From positions 1 to 64,000 of the forward strand of contig CAJNDS010002776.1 of assembly GCA_905221605.1 (NCBI GenBank): a DNA stretch of 64,000 nucleotides, read 5' to 3'. Origin of the DNA: Symbiodinium natans (Eukaryota > Sar > Dinophyceae > Suessiales > Symbiodiniaceae). The translations under genes and the position numbers were made by a program. The notes below the pieces were generated by a model. The model saw nothing but the letters and a program-made list of their open reading frames with translations. It was not told the origin of the DNA and did not search any database. This document shows, piece after piece, positions 34,556 through 45,905 of this stretch (its first letter is position 1; every line of letters starts with the position of its first letter).

Positions 34556-34798
34556 ATGAAGAGCCCGGAGAGATCTCCATCTTGCCAGGACGACTCGGCG
34601 GGTCCAAATGCAGCTTCCGGGCCCGTCTTTCAAGTGTACGGTGAGGCCTTCTGCGTGCTGCGGTGCAAGCCAGTGCAGCGAACGGTGAGTGATTCGCAGG
34701 GCTTCCGGTTCTGCCAGGCTGGAGAGTGGCAGCAGGTTGCAGAGAATGCGGAGCTCACCGGTGGCGAGACACTGTGCAGACCTAAGAAGGTGTGCATT
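34556..34798 (+). CDS. Candidate exon with Cys-rich, sushi-like module
   Basis: In this frame the segment reads VYGEAFCVLRCKPVQRTVSD, SQGFRFCQAGEW and GGETLCRPKK, with Cys/Trp spacing (FxC...GEW...C) resembling a CCP/sushi module of an extracellular protein. A GTGTGC follows the final AAG at 34798 and could be a GT donor. The segment may start at an AG before 34556; neighbouring exons were not identified. Confidence 0.3.
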
Positions 34799-34821
34799 TC
34801 ACCTCCAATCGTGTAGTTTTA

Positions 34822-35080
34822 ACACTACGCGACACGCCTCGGCCTGGCCCAGCGCAGAGCATGTGGAGTCCGCAACCGCGCCAGGGGGGCGGCAGGTTGT
34901 TGGTTGGGGTGAACAGTGGGGGGGGGGCGGAAAAAGAGGAGGGAGTTTGTGGCCCATGGGTTTTGGTCCTGATGCACGGTCGGCTTCCGCACTCGTGTTG
35001 GCTGCGGGGGGTACCCATGTCGGCCAAAAAAAGTGGCCAATAAGGGGCGCAAGTGGTCATGGCGTGTTGGGGAGGGGATT
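34822..35080 (+). mobile_element. GC-rich dispersed sequence related to 4573-4900
   Basis: ACTACGCGACACGCCTCGGC then CTGGCCCAGCGCA matches CTACACGACCCGCCTCGGCC at 4573. Both are followed by a long G tract and then GGGGGTACCCAT at about 100-250 bp. Two copies 30 kb apart suggest a dispersed, non-coding element. Confidence 0.4.
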
Positions 35081-35639
35081 AGAGGTGGGGTGCCTGCTTC
35101 CAGTGTTGTTGCTCGGAAGCTGTGCAGGAAGCATCTGGTGCAGCGGCCAGGAGCTCGGCTGTTTGCAAAGGTTTGTGGGTTCACTGACACTTTGATGAGG
35201 CCCCTGGCTGAGAGACCAGTGCGCAGGCGTGCACAGACCAGGACGACAAAGTGGCGATGCAAGGATAAATCCAAGCGCTTGCATGCGTGGAAGCTGGGAT
35301 CGGTTGATGATCTACTAGAGCTGTCAAGATGGGCTTGAAGATCAGAAGTGCTCATCTAATTTGTGTGTTCAGGTGCACATGTGGATTATTGTTCAGAGCT
35401 CTTCAGAGTCTGCAGGGAAAACCAAGCGCATGTTTGGGGAAGTGGCGGATTTTCGTGGCATGTGCATGGAACGCATGCGTGACCGTTTCCCGAGGTTCTC
35501 GAAAATCGCGTTTCTGCAGGGGCATGGAAAAACAGAATGCTTTGAGAGATCGCAGCGATGCATTTTTGATCCTGCAAAAGGGTTTGAAAGCGCCCCAAAA
35601 CGAGAGCTGCATGTGAGCTGTGCTGATTCCCACCTTTGG

Positions 35640-35990
35640 CCGCTCCCGCCATCCCCATCATTCCCACCATGCCCCAGCATATTCCCACCAATTCACCACC
35701 ATTTTCTGCATTCCCACCACTGCCACAGATTTCACTGCACCATTCCACCACTCCACCACTCCACCACTCCCATCCCTACCATCCCCGCCATTCCCACCAT
35801 TCTTACCATTCTTACCACCATTTCTACCAGTCCCACCATACTCCCTATTCCCGCCATTCCATTCCCACCATTATCCAATTCCCACCGCTCGCCATTTGCC
35901 AAGCCACAACAAGCTAAATCCCAGCCACAACAAGCTGAGGGGCTCAGATTTGCCCAGCCACAACAAGCTGAGAGGCTCAGATTTTTGCGC
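35640..35990. repeat. CCATTCCCA repeats and a stray palindromic satellite cluster
   Basis: 35640-35890 is a pyrimidine-rich array of CCATTCCCACCA-like units. At 35900-35990 three copies of the unit CAGCCACAACAAGCTGAGAG follow, the same 33-mer as in the 24.2-26.9 kb satellite. The open frame across it (35361-36107) has a coding-like first third (KTKRMFGEVADFRGMCMERM) but no recognised domain. Confidence 0.7.
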
Positions 35991-36738
35991 AGCCACAACC
36001 ATCGAGTTCTCTTCCTGCTCGCCCGAAATGATCAAAGGTTGGTCCGGGTTCTGTTCCACAGAACCAAAAGCCTGTTTTTTCGGTTGTTTCCAGGTGCTGT
36101 ATTCTGAGTGCGGGTTTTCTGAGTCTTAGCTGAGGAATCCAGAGGAACACAGAGCGATTGTGTTTGTTTCCCTTCTCTTCAGACCCTCTATTGCATGTTC
36201 ATTCGGTCCTGTTCCCTTTCAATTTGTTCACATCAAATTCGTCTGCACGTGCGGTTTTCCGGGTCCGGGCGTTTGTGGGCTTCAGTAGAGGCAAAGAGAT
36301 ACGATCTCATTACTTTCTCAGTTGCCTGCGAGGATTGTGCAACTGCATGATGCAAAGTTTTGACACCCCGACGCGGAACTCTGCAGACCCAGTGCTCGGC
36401 AAGGCATCCGCCCTGAGAAAGTGCGTGCTTAGCACGCCAAGCGCACAACAAGTGTGGTGTGGTAAGTTGGGAAAGGAGCACCCTCTTGGCTAGTTACCCT
36501 GGAGCAGTTGCCCTTTGCTCTGGCACTTGTGCTGCGTCCGCACGGCTCAAGGCTTCGTGCGATCGCATGGTCATGTGCGACAGAGCAAAGTGTGCAAATG
36601 TAAAGGTTTTCATTTCGCATGATTCATCTTTGCATCTTTGGCACAGCTGCGAAACATTGTTCCAAGATGCAAGGGCACTCATGTGCCGCTTTGGTTGGTC
36701 ATGTCTTGGCACAGAGAAGGAAGCATCTATGACATTCT

Positions 36739-37953
36739 ATGACGTCACACGGCGATTACCATCTCATTTGGTATGACGTTCGCTCCGAGCGAGACCTGTT
36801 TCAGCCAGATCAGTTCATTTTCGAAACGGTTCACGCAGAATGTGCACCAAGCCTGTCTCGCGTTCGACGTGCCAATGATCTCTTCGAGCTACTGTCGGGA
36901 GGAGACAGGGAAGCCACCACGAAAGTGGTGGTTGCGGTGCTAGCTTTATTGGGTGGGAACCTGATTGCTCGTGGTCAGTGGGCTGCTTTCTTCAGCTTCG
37001 TTGGAATATTCTTGACGGTCGGTGTTTTCCAACAGTTGCAGGCGCTCGCAATCGTAGCTGCTATCGCCCTCGTTTGCCACTTTGTCAAGACTCTTTGGGA
37101 TGGAACGGTGTCTTTTGAGTGGCTTATCACCGTTATGGTGATCGTGGTCCTCGCCGTTTTCTTCGTCATGGTGGTCCGAGTGCTCTCCAAACAGGATCCT
37201 CGCAGCTATGTGCTGTTGAAGGAGTCCTCAGAACACACAGAACACACAGAACACAGTGCTTTGATACGCAACCAATGCTGCATGGATGTCAAGGTCCTGA
37301 GCTTCGAAGCCAATGACAATGTTCGGTTTGTGCCGAGGGGTGGCTTGCTCCCAAAGGGCTCTGTTGTGAAACGGGGCTGTGACATCGACTTGGGGACCCA
37401 GCCTCCTTATTCTGTCAAGATCTTCGCGCCATTTGAGACTGAGTTGGGGACGTGGACGGACGTGCAGGGCCACTACGTCTTGAGGGCCACGGCACCACCT
37501 GCGATCATCACGCCGAGCTCCGCCAAGTCACCAACAAAGTCCCCAAGTAGAGGGAAGCCAAGCAAGCCAAGCGAGCCAAGTGAGCTCTTCCGGAACTCGA
37601 CAGAGACTGAGGTGGTGCTCTGCGTCTGTCAGCGACAGCACTGGACCAGCAGCTTGTGGCTCCCACTCTCGCAGGGCATTGCGCGCCTGCGTTGGCCTGG
37701 CAGACTGGTGAAGCCAAACGAGGAGGTCGAAGTTCCAGCACCATGCGTCGTCCGTGTATACACCGGCTTAGTGAATGTCTTCGGGGTTCACGGTCCTATC
37801 GGGGGAGTTCTGGAACAGGCATGTTGTATGATTGAGGCTGGCGAGGACGTGGATTTCGTTGGGGGGATCACCTGGTCGCGGCCCTTAGACCGCGCCCGGA
37901 ACAGCGTGTCCTCTCTGCTCTCGCTCTCGCTCCGTGGCAAGCAGTGGAAGTAG
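36739..37953 (+). CDS. Intronless four-helix membrane protein, unknown family
   Basis: A single open frame of 404 residues from ATG 36739 to TAG. After a hydrophilic N-terminus (~1-58), four hydrophobic segments follow in close succession: ~60-76 (KVVVAVLALLGGNLIA), ~81-97 (WAAFFSFVGIFLTVGVF), ~101-117 (QALAIVAAIALVCHFVK) and ~124-147 (FEWLITVMVIVVLAVFFVMV). The remainder is soluble and looks like two related beta-rich modules, about 175-255 and 285-385, joined by a Ser/Pro/Lys linker (KSPTKSPSRGKPSKPSEPSE); each carries a pattern such as GGLLPKGSVVKRGCDIDLG or PGRLVKPNEEVEVPAPCVVR. No catalytic motif was recognised. It lies between the receptor and phosphatase genes on the same strand. An upstream exon cannot be excluded. 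Confidence 0.65.
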   Translation: MTSHGDYHLIWYDVRSERDLFQPDQFIFETVHAECAPSLSRVRRANDLFELLSGGDREATTKVVVAVLALLGGNLIARGQWAAFFSFVGIFLTVGVFQQLQALAIVAAIALVCHFVKTLWDGTVSFEWLITVMVIVVLAVFFVMVVRVLSKQDPRSYVLLKESSEHTEHTEHSALIRNQCCMDVKVLSFEANDNVRFVPRGGLLPKGSVVKRGCDIDLGTQPPYSVKIFAPFETELGTWTDVQGHYVLRATAPPAIITPSSAKSPTKSPSRGKPSKPSEPSELFRNSTETEVVLCVCQRQHWTSSLWLPLSQGIARLRWPGRLVKPNEEVEVPAPCVVRVYTGLVNVFGVHGPIGGVLEQACCMIEAGEDVDFVGGITWSRPLDRARNSVSSLLSLSLRGKQWK

Positions 37954-37959
37954 CGCTTG

Positions 37960-39330
37960 ATGTCGCTTGACGCCGTTGCTTGTGAAGCAATCTTTGCCAT
38001 TCGGTAAATTCTCACTACTCGCAATGGGCGTTGTGTAGGCAGAGGGGCCAAAGCTGCCATCTGCCATGTTGTCCGTGCTGCATCGTGCCGCCTTGCCGGA
38101 TCCGTGCGGCCAGCTTCAGGGCGAGAAAGACGTGAGGCACTAGTCGCATCAGAGTTGTCCAGTCTGAGCAGTCTTAGCCGTCTTAGCACGTCAATGTTGA
38201 GACAGGCACTCTTGCCTTTGAGTAGCTCGGCTGCCAAAGCACATGACCCCGGAGACAGTGGATGGTGGACAATTCGAACTTAGGCACACTGGACAACGCG
38301 AGCGCATGGGAAGAGGTACTCAGAACATGAACAAAGTGCAAACTAGAGCCACGAAAGCTCATAAACCGTTTCCACACACGGTGTAGCGATTGGAAGCTGA
38401 AGACGCCCTAACATGGGTGGCAAAGCAGGCCTTGTGCACTCGGGGGGTCGTTGCCGCTGCAGCATGCATGCTGAGCGCAGAGGGAGTTCAGACTCGTAAG
38501 CGGAACCGAATCAGACTTAAGACGAAAGTGACGAAAGGTGTGTGCCTCCGCGGGGACGAGGATTCAGTTGAGGTCAGAATGGTAAGAAGCCGTGCAGCAA
38601 GTGCAGTAGGCTCAGCACTGCCACTTCCACCTCATTCTCTGACTGAAAGGACTGGGGCAATGTGCGTGGTCCAGTGACCCAAAAGACTTGCAGCTCCTTG
38701 GATCGGATTTCTCTCAAGCATCAGTTTTGCCAGTTTGCTCTGTGATCTTTGAATTTTCAGAGTCTCCATCTCCACTCATGGGCTTGTAAGTGCACGTCGA
38801 TGCACGTTCATATCGTGCGTTTTGCTGCTCCGTCGTCTCCACACTCTGCTCTGCGCTCAAATCGAGGCGATGGTGCGGGTCGCCTGATGGCTTGGGGGAG
38901 CGCCGAGATGCAGGCGAGCGCTGCTGTGGGAGCCTATCGGCCTATCCTAGAAGCCGTATGGGGGGCCATTACAGCAGCGCGGGCTCAGAAAAAGTAGGGG
39001 ACTCATCTTTGACGTAATGTCGGTGTGACTCACACACCGCCTGCTCTTCCTGCTAGGAATCCAGGAGGTGAGGGTCCGCAACGCAGAACGGCTCAGCTCA
39101 CGGTGATGTGCATGGTGCGGTCTCTCACTGTTTGGGTTGACCTGCGTACAATTAGACACCGGCGGCACTGGCGGCACTGGCGCGCCACATGCTGCTCTGA
39201 AAGCCCTGACCACCAGAGAAAGAGCAAAGCTTGTGAGATGCCTAGCTTGTGAAATACGGAGAAACGGTAAAGTCTGTTGAGTCATCCCCGGCCCGTTGGC
39301 ACCCAACTTGGGAAGGGGTGCCCCGCGACT
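37960..39330. other. No confident gene
   Basis: Short frames only. A 95-codon frame at 38390-38677 (ALTWVAKQALCTRGVVAAAA, then RNRIRLKTKVTKGVCLRGDE) is the most protein-like but has no recognised family. Confidence 0.35.
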
Positions 39331-39339
39331 GATCATAGC

Positions 39340-42300
39340 ATGCATATGTGTAACCCCAAAGGCCCAAAGGCGAGATGCTTAGTGGACATGAGTTCGAAGG
39401 TGTGGCAAGCCATGAAAAAGAGAAGCATCGGGCACGCCACGGTGGAGGAGGAAGAGGAAGCGGAAGAGGAGAAGGGGGAGGGAGGAGGGGGAGGAGGGGG
39501 AGGAGGGGGAGGAGGGGGAGGAGGGGAGGAGGGGGAGGAGGGGGAGGAGCGGGAGGAGCGGGAGGAGGGGGAGGAGGGGGAGGAGGGGGAGGAGTCGCTT
39601 TCGTTGGCTGATCTGCAGGTCCAACTTTTCGGCCGTGCCTAGTTTGCTCCATCGCTTGATCTTCCCATTGCAGGGCTGGCGGGAGTCCATGGAAGACGCG
39701 CACCTCGTGCTCCCGTCTTTGAGAGAGGCGGTTGTGTGGACAACCCGGTGCACAGCACGTTGTGAGAGGTTGCGAATGCACGAAATGCCACGAAATCTCA
39801 CGAGATGCCCGAAATGCAATGCTCAAAGGTCCGAGAATTGCAAGCTCGACGTCGACCTGGGCTGGGACCGCATCTCCCTCTTTGGGGTCATGGACGGCCA
39901 CGGCGGCTTTCAGGCGTCGACTCCAGATACTGTGCCAGCGGACGTGAGCTGATGTGAGCGGGTTGTGCGCCTGTTGTAAACTGCCTTTTCAGACGGTTTC
40001 CGCAGGTGGCCAAGTTCTGCGAGAGCCGCGGGCCCTAGCAGCCAGAGAGCGCCCGAACTGTTAAAAAGTTCTCTTTTCTTTGTTGTGATTTTTTTCTGAG
40101 GACATCTGCCGAGCGCCATCGCAGTGAGGCACTTCGAAATTCCAGCGACTGCTGCACCCCAACCACTCAGCACATTTTGGCGGATCTCATGCGCTTCCTC
40201 ATCAACCAACTAAAATACAGTAGAATAGTCGGGTCTTTGTGCGCTCACTCGCGATCGTTCACATGCTCATTCTATTCGTTCACTCATGCCGTATTCTTAG
40301 TGTGTGTGAATGAGTCAGAGAAGCGAGTGACGAACACGCGTTCCTAAATCAGGTTCGCTGGGGTGAATGTGAATCTCCTCTGAGCAAAGAACGTACTGGA
40401 GGATGAAGAAATTCTTAAGGTGCAGGAATGCAGGCAAAAGATCCACGGGCCTGAAACCAAAAGGACGAAGAGGATATTGTAGAAAGAGGAGAAAAGAGCC
40501 CTTGTAGTATTGCATTTCTTGCAAGCGAACAAAGCGAGATGGAATGGAAGTTTGGGGCTGTTCTCATGGGCGAAATGCTGGGCGAATTCAGTATGTTCGA
40601 CTTCTCACACTGGCTGCAGGTCGAGTGCTGACCCGGCCACGGCCTAACCATGGAACACTTTCCACCGGTCAGCTGCCGAGTGCCCTCTGTTTTGAGGCCG
40701 CCGCTATGGCCCAGTCCTTCGCCGCTTGGCTTCCTCATCTGCACAAGTTGCGCCGCTGCTGCAACCTTCGAGATCTGAATTGCTCCAGACCCGTATTCGG
40801 GTCAGAACCCTGTGGACTGACATGATACAAGAAGTGCGTACGTGACCCCTGATTTGCCAAGAAATTGTCGGTCAGTCGCCGTTCGGGAAGGGCAAGAAGC
40901 CCGTCGTGAGCGCTTGAAACGAAGCGATTCCACACCTCTGTAAGCCTGTTTACACAGGCAGTGAAGACCGTCGACGAGAATTAACAAGCGATACCGAGCA
41001 AGTCCTGCAAGCGCACGTTTTGGTCGTCAGAAATGATGGCTCCGGCCAAGCCATCCTGTTGGAGCCGCGGCGTCAGGAACAGGCTTCACTGACTTCTCAG
41101 TCTGACTTCACACTTCTGCGTCAGCTGCGGGTAAGTCGGCTTCGCGCCGTAGAGTTCAGCGTCCCCGGCCACAAGTCGGCGTCACCGTCATCGAACAATG
41201 CGGCGTCACAATGCGGCGGCTCCTACAGCTTCATGCAGCCTCGCTACTTTCACGAACGGGGTCAGGCTGATTCAAGCCCCCCACGCTCTTTGAAAACCCT
41301 CAACGAGTGGAAAAGGGCAGCCAACAAGAAAACCCGTCCTTTTGCCAGCGACCGACTCAAGCATCCAAGCTGAGGTCGAGATGGATGAGCTGCTGCAGGC
41401 GAGATCGGGAAATGGAGCGAACCTGCAAAGCATCGAGGGGTCAGATGGGTTGCCGACAGGAACCGGAGGGATTGAAGGAGCTCCGCAGGCGAGGGCCGGA
41501 GCATGGGGTTCACTCGGCTCATCCAGTGCCTTTTGCACCAGTTGCCGCAAGTCCAAAGAGGTTGTCGGCGCTCGCCAAATCTGCCAGGCACTTTCGCCCG
41601 TGGCCTTTTTCCGTGTTGCTCAAATCGCAATCAAAAAGCGAACTTCGCTCAATGACTCAAGTGTTGACAATGTTTAGCGACTTGCAGGTCACGCCGCCAA
41701 ACAGCTGAAGGCATGGGCTGCACAGTGGTGCGGCTGGCGTGCTTGCAATGGCTTGCGGTGACATCATCTTTGTCTAAGCTTTAGCATAATCAGGTCTTGT
41801 AGGAGGTATAGTGGGCACATTCATTGTCCCAATCGTTTTGTAGTTTTTGTGTATTGAGGTGCTCAGCTGTGTGACGCCCACTTCTCTCATCGTGGCCAAT
41901 GCCGGTGACAGCCGCGCAGTGCTCTGCCGCAATGGCCAGGCCCTGGATCTTTCCCAGGACTCCCAAAAATGTTGCGGCTGTGGGGGGGGGAGGGGCTTAA
42001 GAAAGACGACTCTAAAGCCGCCCCAAAGGAAGAATGGGCTGTGCCTGATGTGCTCACGGGTGCTCACAGCCCTTGCAACTTGGAGGACCACAAGCCCGAC
42101 CTCCCGAACGAGCGTGCACGCATTGAATCTGCAGGTTCGCTGTTCACTCGAACCTGGGGTCGACGCCTGCTTGTAGTGATTGTAGTGGTCTGCCCATCGC
42201 TTGAGAGGCGGCTGGATTGAAGGTGGCTCCATTCTCAGGGTGCGCGCCTGCCGCAAGAGCAATTATGCAGCGCGCGTGTGTTCCTCACTGCAACAGAATT

Positions 42301-44550
42301 AAGCCTCAAGGCTCTGTGTGCGAACTTGTCCGAACTGTATGGCAATTGATAGCAGGTGAACGGGGACCTGAGCTTGTCGCGGGCCACCTGGCCGCACGAA
42401 TCGCCAATTGCCGAAGGGATGGGCGTAGGCGCAGCGTTGCTGTTTCTGCTGACTTTGTGCAGCCTTTCGTCTCGAGGCGGTTGGGGACCTGGAATACAAG
42501 GATCGCCGGCTTCCTCCGGAGCGTCAGATCGCGGCTCGTCACAGAAAAACGGCGGAAGAGCACCAAGCATGCTGGGAATGGAATCATGATGAATCATGGA
42601 GAGTCTGACAATACGAATCTGCGAACCGAGGTAACCGCAAGCCCCGATGTGCGTGTGGTCGCTAGGCCACATGCTCCACAACTTTTGGTACGGAGCATCG
42701 TGCAAAGCGGCAAAGCAGTTCTCCATCTTAAGTAGGGTTTGGGCATGTTTGGGCCTCAGAGCAAGCCCATCTTCAGGCAGCCTCAGGATGAATTCATGCT
42801 GTTGGCTTGCGACGGGGCCGTGAGCTGAGCAGTCCTTGTGCTCGGGGCGGGACCGCTTGGAACCGCTTGGAACCGCTTGGAACCGCTCAACCCAAGCTTC
42901 AGGTTTGGGACGTTCTCAGCAGCCAGGCTGCCGTGGACTTCCTCCGCAAAGACCGCTGTTACACGGGCTTCGCGGTATGCGTACACTGTGCTTGGCATTG
43001 TTTATGCTGCTCTGGATTCCTGAGCGTGCGAAACGAGCCATGTATGTGCTGGTAGGGAGTTACCTGGCGCGTTTCTCATCTCCAACGGTTGTGCCGAAAG
43101 CGTTTAACAAGGAGCGAAAGGAGCGGAAAAGAAATAACAACTCATGGAGAGAGGAAGGTTTTTACATTACGCCGCAATTACGCCCATTACGCAGATGCGC
43201 ACATATACGCACACTGAATTGTCCGAAAAAGGATGGCTCCCACATCGGTAGCCGAGTGAAGCAAAGATGTTTGTTCACTACCCCGGTGTTACATACAGTA
43301 GGTTTGAAGTTGGTCCCCGTCACCACCCCAAAGAAGCCTCGCCTGGAGTGCCCATGCCCACCGAGAACCCCGAAGCAAGCTTGCGCGGCTTTGAAAAAAC
43401 CGGGGTGGAAAGGATTCATGTGTTTCGAGGCAAACTTGCACGGCACCCGCAGATCAACCGGCACTCCTCAGATGGCCCAAAAGACATGGTTTGGGAAGAA
43501 TGGGCCGATTACGCTGCCGCGAGCCAACCGCAATAGATCATTGACAGAATGCAGATAGCTACAAAGGAAATTCAACGATTGGGGAGAGGTCCATCCTACA
43601 GGCGTTAGCTCAACCCAAGTGGAAACCCAAAGGCAAGGGCAAGCAAGGGCGATGCTCAGCTTGGATTGCTCGTGGAAACTGCAGACTACTTCAGTGCTCA
43701 GGTGAAGCTTCAGTACCCGTGAGCTTCTACCTCGACAAGAGTAGTGTGGATAGCAAGCTTCAGTACCGGTGAGCTTCTACCTCGACAAGAGTCGTGTGGA
43801 TAGCAGAGAAGTTCTACGGCGTGTATGATGCATGCTTGCAGGATGCACAACGAAGGATATCAAACACGACCCGATGTGCCAAACGACGAGTGAACAAGGT
43901 TGCCCGGTTTGTACAGTACAGGCACAGGTGATGTTAAGCATTGTTGAGCTAACTTCGTACAACATTAGGGTAGGGCGCAAAGACGTTCTAGGGTCCCAGT
44001 GCGCGAGAACACCTCGGCTTCAGTCAGGGAATGAGCCCTACCTAGCAGCGCCTTTCAAGTGCCGAGAGAAGTAGACTGGATGGAAGTGGCAGCCTTTTGC
44101 ATTTCAGCAGAGAAACTGCCTACTCTGACACAGTAGTGTCCCCTAAATGTGGACGTCAGCCCATTCACATCCTTTGCCTTCTTTCAGGAGTTGGGAGATA
44201 GAAACAGCTCGGACCCAAGCAGTGCATGAGAGCCAATGAACGGACCCGAATTTCAGAACTCAAGTGTCATTCACCGGTTAATACGGGGGAGTGTTGCGCG
44301 TTGTTGCGCGTTGTTGCGCGTTGTTGCACGTTTTGCATGTTCCTGTGAGAGGCTGGGCGCCGCGGCTGGCTTCAGGCCAGCTGCGCCTGTCGGAACTTCT
44401 TTGCCGCTTGTTTTGGGCTCAGCATTGCGTCATCATACCAAACACTCTAGCATCACGAGTCACGAGTTCCTGTGTAACCTGAGGCTGGACCAGTGTCTGT
44501 CGCCAGATCTGCGGCTCACGGACGGATTGGGCGGCGACAATATGACCGCG
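39340..44550 (+). CDS. PP2C-family serine/threonine phosphatase (PPM type), multi-exon
   Basis: Metal-dependent protein phosphatase. Traced exons: 39340-39618 (start MHMCNPKGPK, then an acidic Glu/Gly tract), 39674-39727 (GWRESMEDAHLVLPSL), ~39836-39913 (LFGVMDGHGGFQ), 40006-~40023 (VAKFCE), 41375-41398 (VEMDELLQ), 41460-41488 (EPEGLKELR), 41688-41727 (EGMGCTV), 41859-41957 (SLIVANAGDSRAVL), 42086-42134 (DHKPDLPNERARIESAG), 42356-42382 (VNGDLSLSR), 42477-42530 (AVGDLEYKDRRLPPERQI), 42631-42660 (VTASPDVRVV), ~42781-42816 (DEFMLLACDG), 42903-~42950 (VWDVLSSQAAVDFLRK), 44484-44550 (SPDLRLTDGLGGDNMTA). The metal-binding acids in MED, DGHGG, ACDG and GGDNM are all present. Exons are missing at 40024-41374, 42135-42355 (perhaps a 16-nt one at 42222) and 42951-44483, and the end lies beyond 44550. 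Several introns start GC or GA. ATG 39388 is an alternative start. Confidence 0.85.
39454..39598 (+). repeat. GAGGAGGGGGA tract inside the phosphatase first exon
   Basis: A purine-only run of GAGGAGGGG units that codes for Glu/Gly in the frame of the PP2C first exon, ending in the acidic GEEGEEGEESLSLADLQ just before the first GT donor at 39619. Its length is probably polymorphic between strains. Confidence 0.75.
43690..43805. repeat. 57-bp tandem duplication in a phosphatase intron
   Basis: AGCTTCAGTACCCGTGAGCT, TCTACCTCGACAAGAGTAGT, GTGGATAGCA occurs twice in a row (about 43697 and 43756) with two or three substitutions. It lies in the long intron between the VWDV and GGDNM exons. Confidence 0.8.
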
Positions 44551-44919
44551 GTAAGCCTTCCGAGAGCCAAGTTTCCGCATGTTTGTAGGTTTGCAAATGG
44601 GGTCACGTATTTGACAAAGGACGGCCGTTCAAAAGCGATGACAGTTAGGCCAGTTAGGCATTTGGCGATCCCGTGCTTGCGGAAGGTATCCATGTCAGGA
44701 AAAAGTTTTTTGATTGAATACAAAGTGTTTTGATCGGGGAGGCAGTTTCCCGGAGCTTGTAATTTGCTTGTAGTACGAAAAGAGTTTTTTTTGATTGGAT
44801 AAAAGTTGTTTGCTTGTAAGTCCCAAAAGAGGTTTTTTTTGATTGGGTGTGTTTGTTCCCGAAAGCATTGCGAAGGGTTCTTCCGTGCGGAGCCCTCTGA
44901 CCCAACAACATAGACTGAA

Positions 44920-45145
44920 GTGCATGGAGTCAAGTGCATAGAGTTAAGTCCATAGAGTGAAGTGCATAGAGTTAAGTGCATAGAGTGAAGTGCATTGAGT
45001 GAAGTGCATAGAGTGAAGTGCATAGAGTGAAGTGCATAGAGTGAAGTGCATAGAGTGAAGTGCATAGAGTCAAGTGCATAGAGTTAAGTACATCGAGTGA
45101 AGTGCACAGAGTTAAGCGCATAGAGTGAAGTGCATAGAGTACAAT
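44920..45145. repeat. 14-bp minisatellite AGTGCATAGAGTGA
   Basis: About fifteen tandem copies of AGTGCATAGAGTGA/TTA. Stray copies reappear at 46385-46445. The minus frame of CTSLYALHS repeats is its translation. Confidence 0.9.
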
Positions 45146-45239
45146 TCACAATTTTAGTACAATTTCATAGAATTTACGAGATTTTAGTAGAATTTAGTAG
45201 ACCTTCGTACCCAGTCCTACATTTCTTAATTAAAATTAC

Positions 45240-45640
45240 TCTTTCCAAGGCGGCGGGCTGGGTTGACGCCGCGCAACCCTCTGCGGGTTTTGGCGTGGTC
45301 GCGGTGCTTAAACCGTCGTTTTCTTACGCTTCTTTCTGTGCGCGGACAACCCTCTGCGGGTTTCGGCGTGGTCGCGGTGCTAAAACCGTCGTTTTTGCAT
45401 TTTTTCGTGTCCGCGTCAACCCTCTGCGGGTTTCGGCGTTGGCGCGGTGCCAAAACCGTCGTGTTTTTGCGTTTTTTGACATACAATCGTGACCCCTCTG
45501 CGGGTTTTCGCGTGGTCGCGGTGCAAAAACCGTCGTGTTTTTGCGTTTTTTTTGTGACATACAAAAGTAACCCCTCTGCGGGTTTTGGCGTGGTCGCGGT
45601 GCCAAAACCGTGGTGTTTTTGCGTTTTTTCCGACTTTTAA
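45240..45640. repeat. ~73-bp minisatellite (CCCTCTGCGGGTTTTGGCGTG)
   Basis: Five copies of CCTCTGCGGGTTTTGGCGTG, GTCGCGGTGCTAAAACCGTC, G(TG)TTTTTGCGTTTTTT with variable linkers. The first of four different minisatellites lying end to end. Confidence 0.9.
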
Positions 45641-45905
45641 TTGTAGTACAGACGTAGTACGCTGGGGACTTCCGTGGCTGGAAGTCGACGTTTGTAGTAC
45701 AAATGTAGGACGCTGCGGACGCCCGGAGCTTCCGTGGCTGGAAAGTCGACTTGTGCAAACGCAGTACGCCACGGACGCCCGGAGCTTCAGTGGCTGGAAA
45801 GTCGACTTTTGAAGTACAAACGTAGTGCGCCGGGGACGCCCGGAGCTTCCGGGCTGGAAAGTCGACTTTTGTAGTACAAACGTAGTACGCCGCGAACGCC
45901 CAGGG
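45641..45905. repeat. ~60-bp minisatellite (GTAGTACAAACGTAGTACGC)
   Basis: About four and a half copies of GTAGTACAAACGTAGTACGC, CGCGGACGCCCGGAGCTTCC, GTGGCTGGAAAGTCGACTTT. It contains the palindromic GTCGAC and starts immediately where the previous array stops. Confidence 0.9.
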
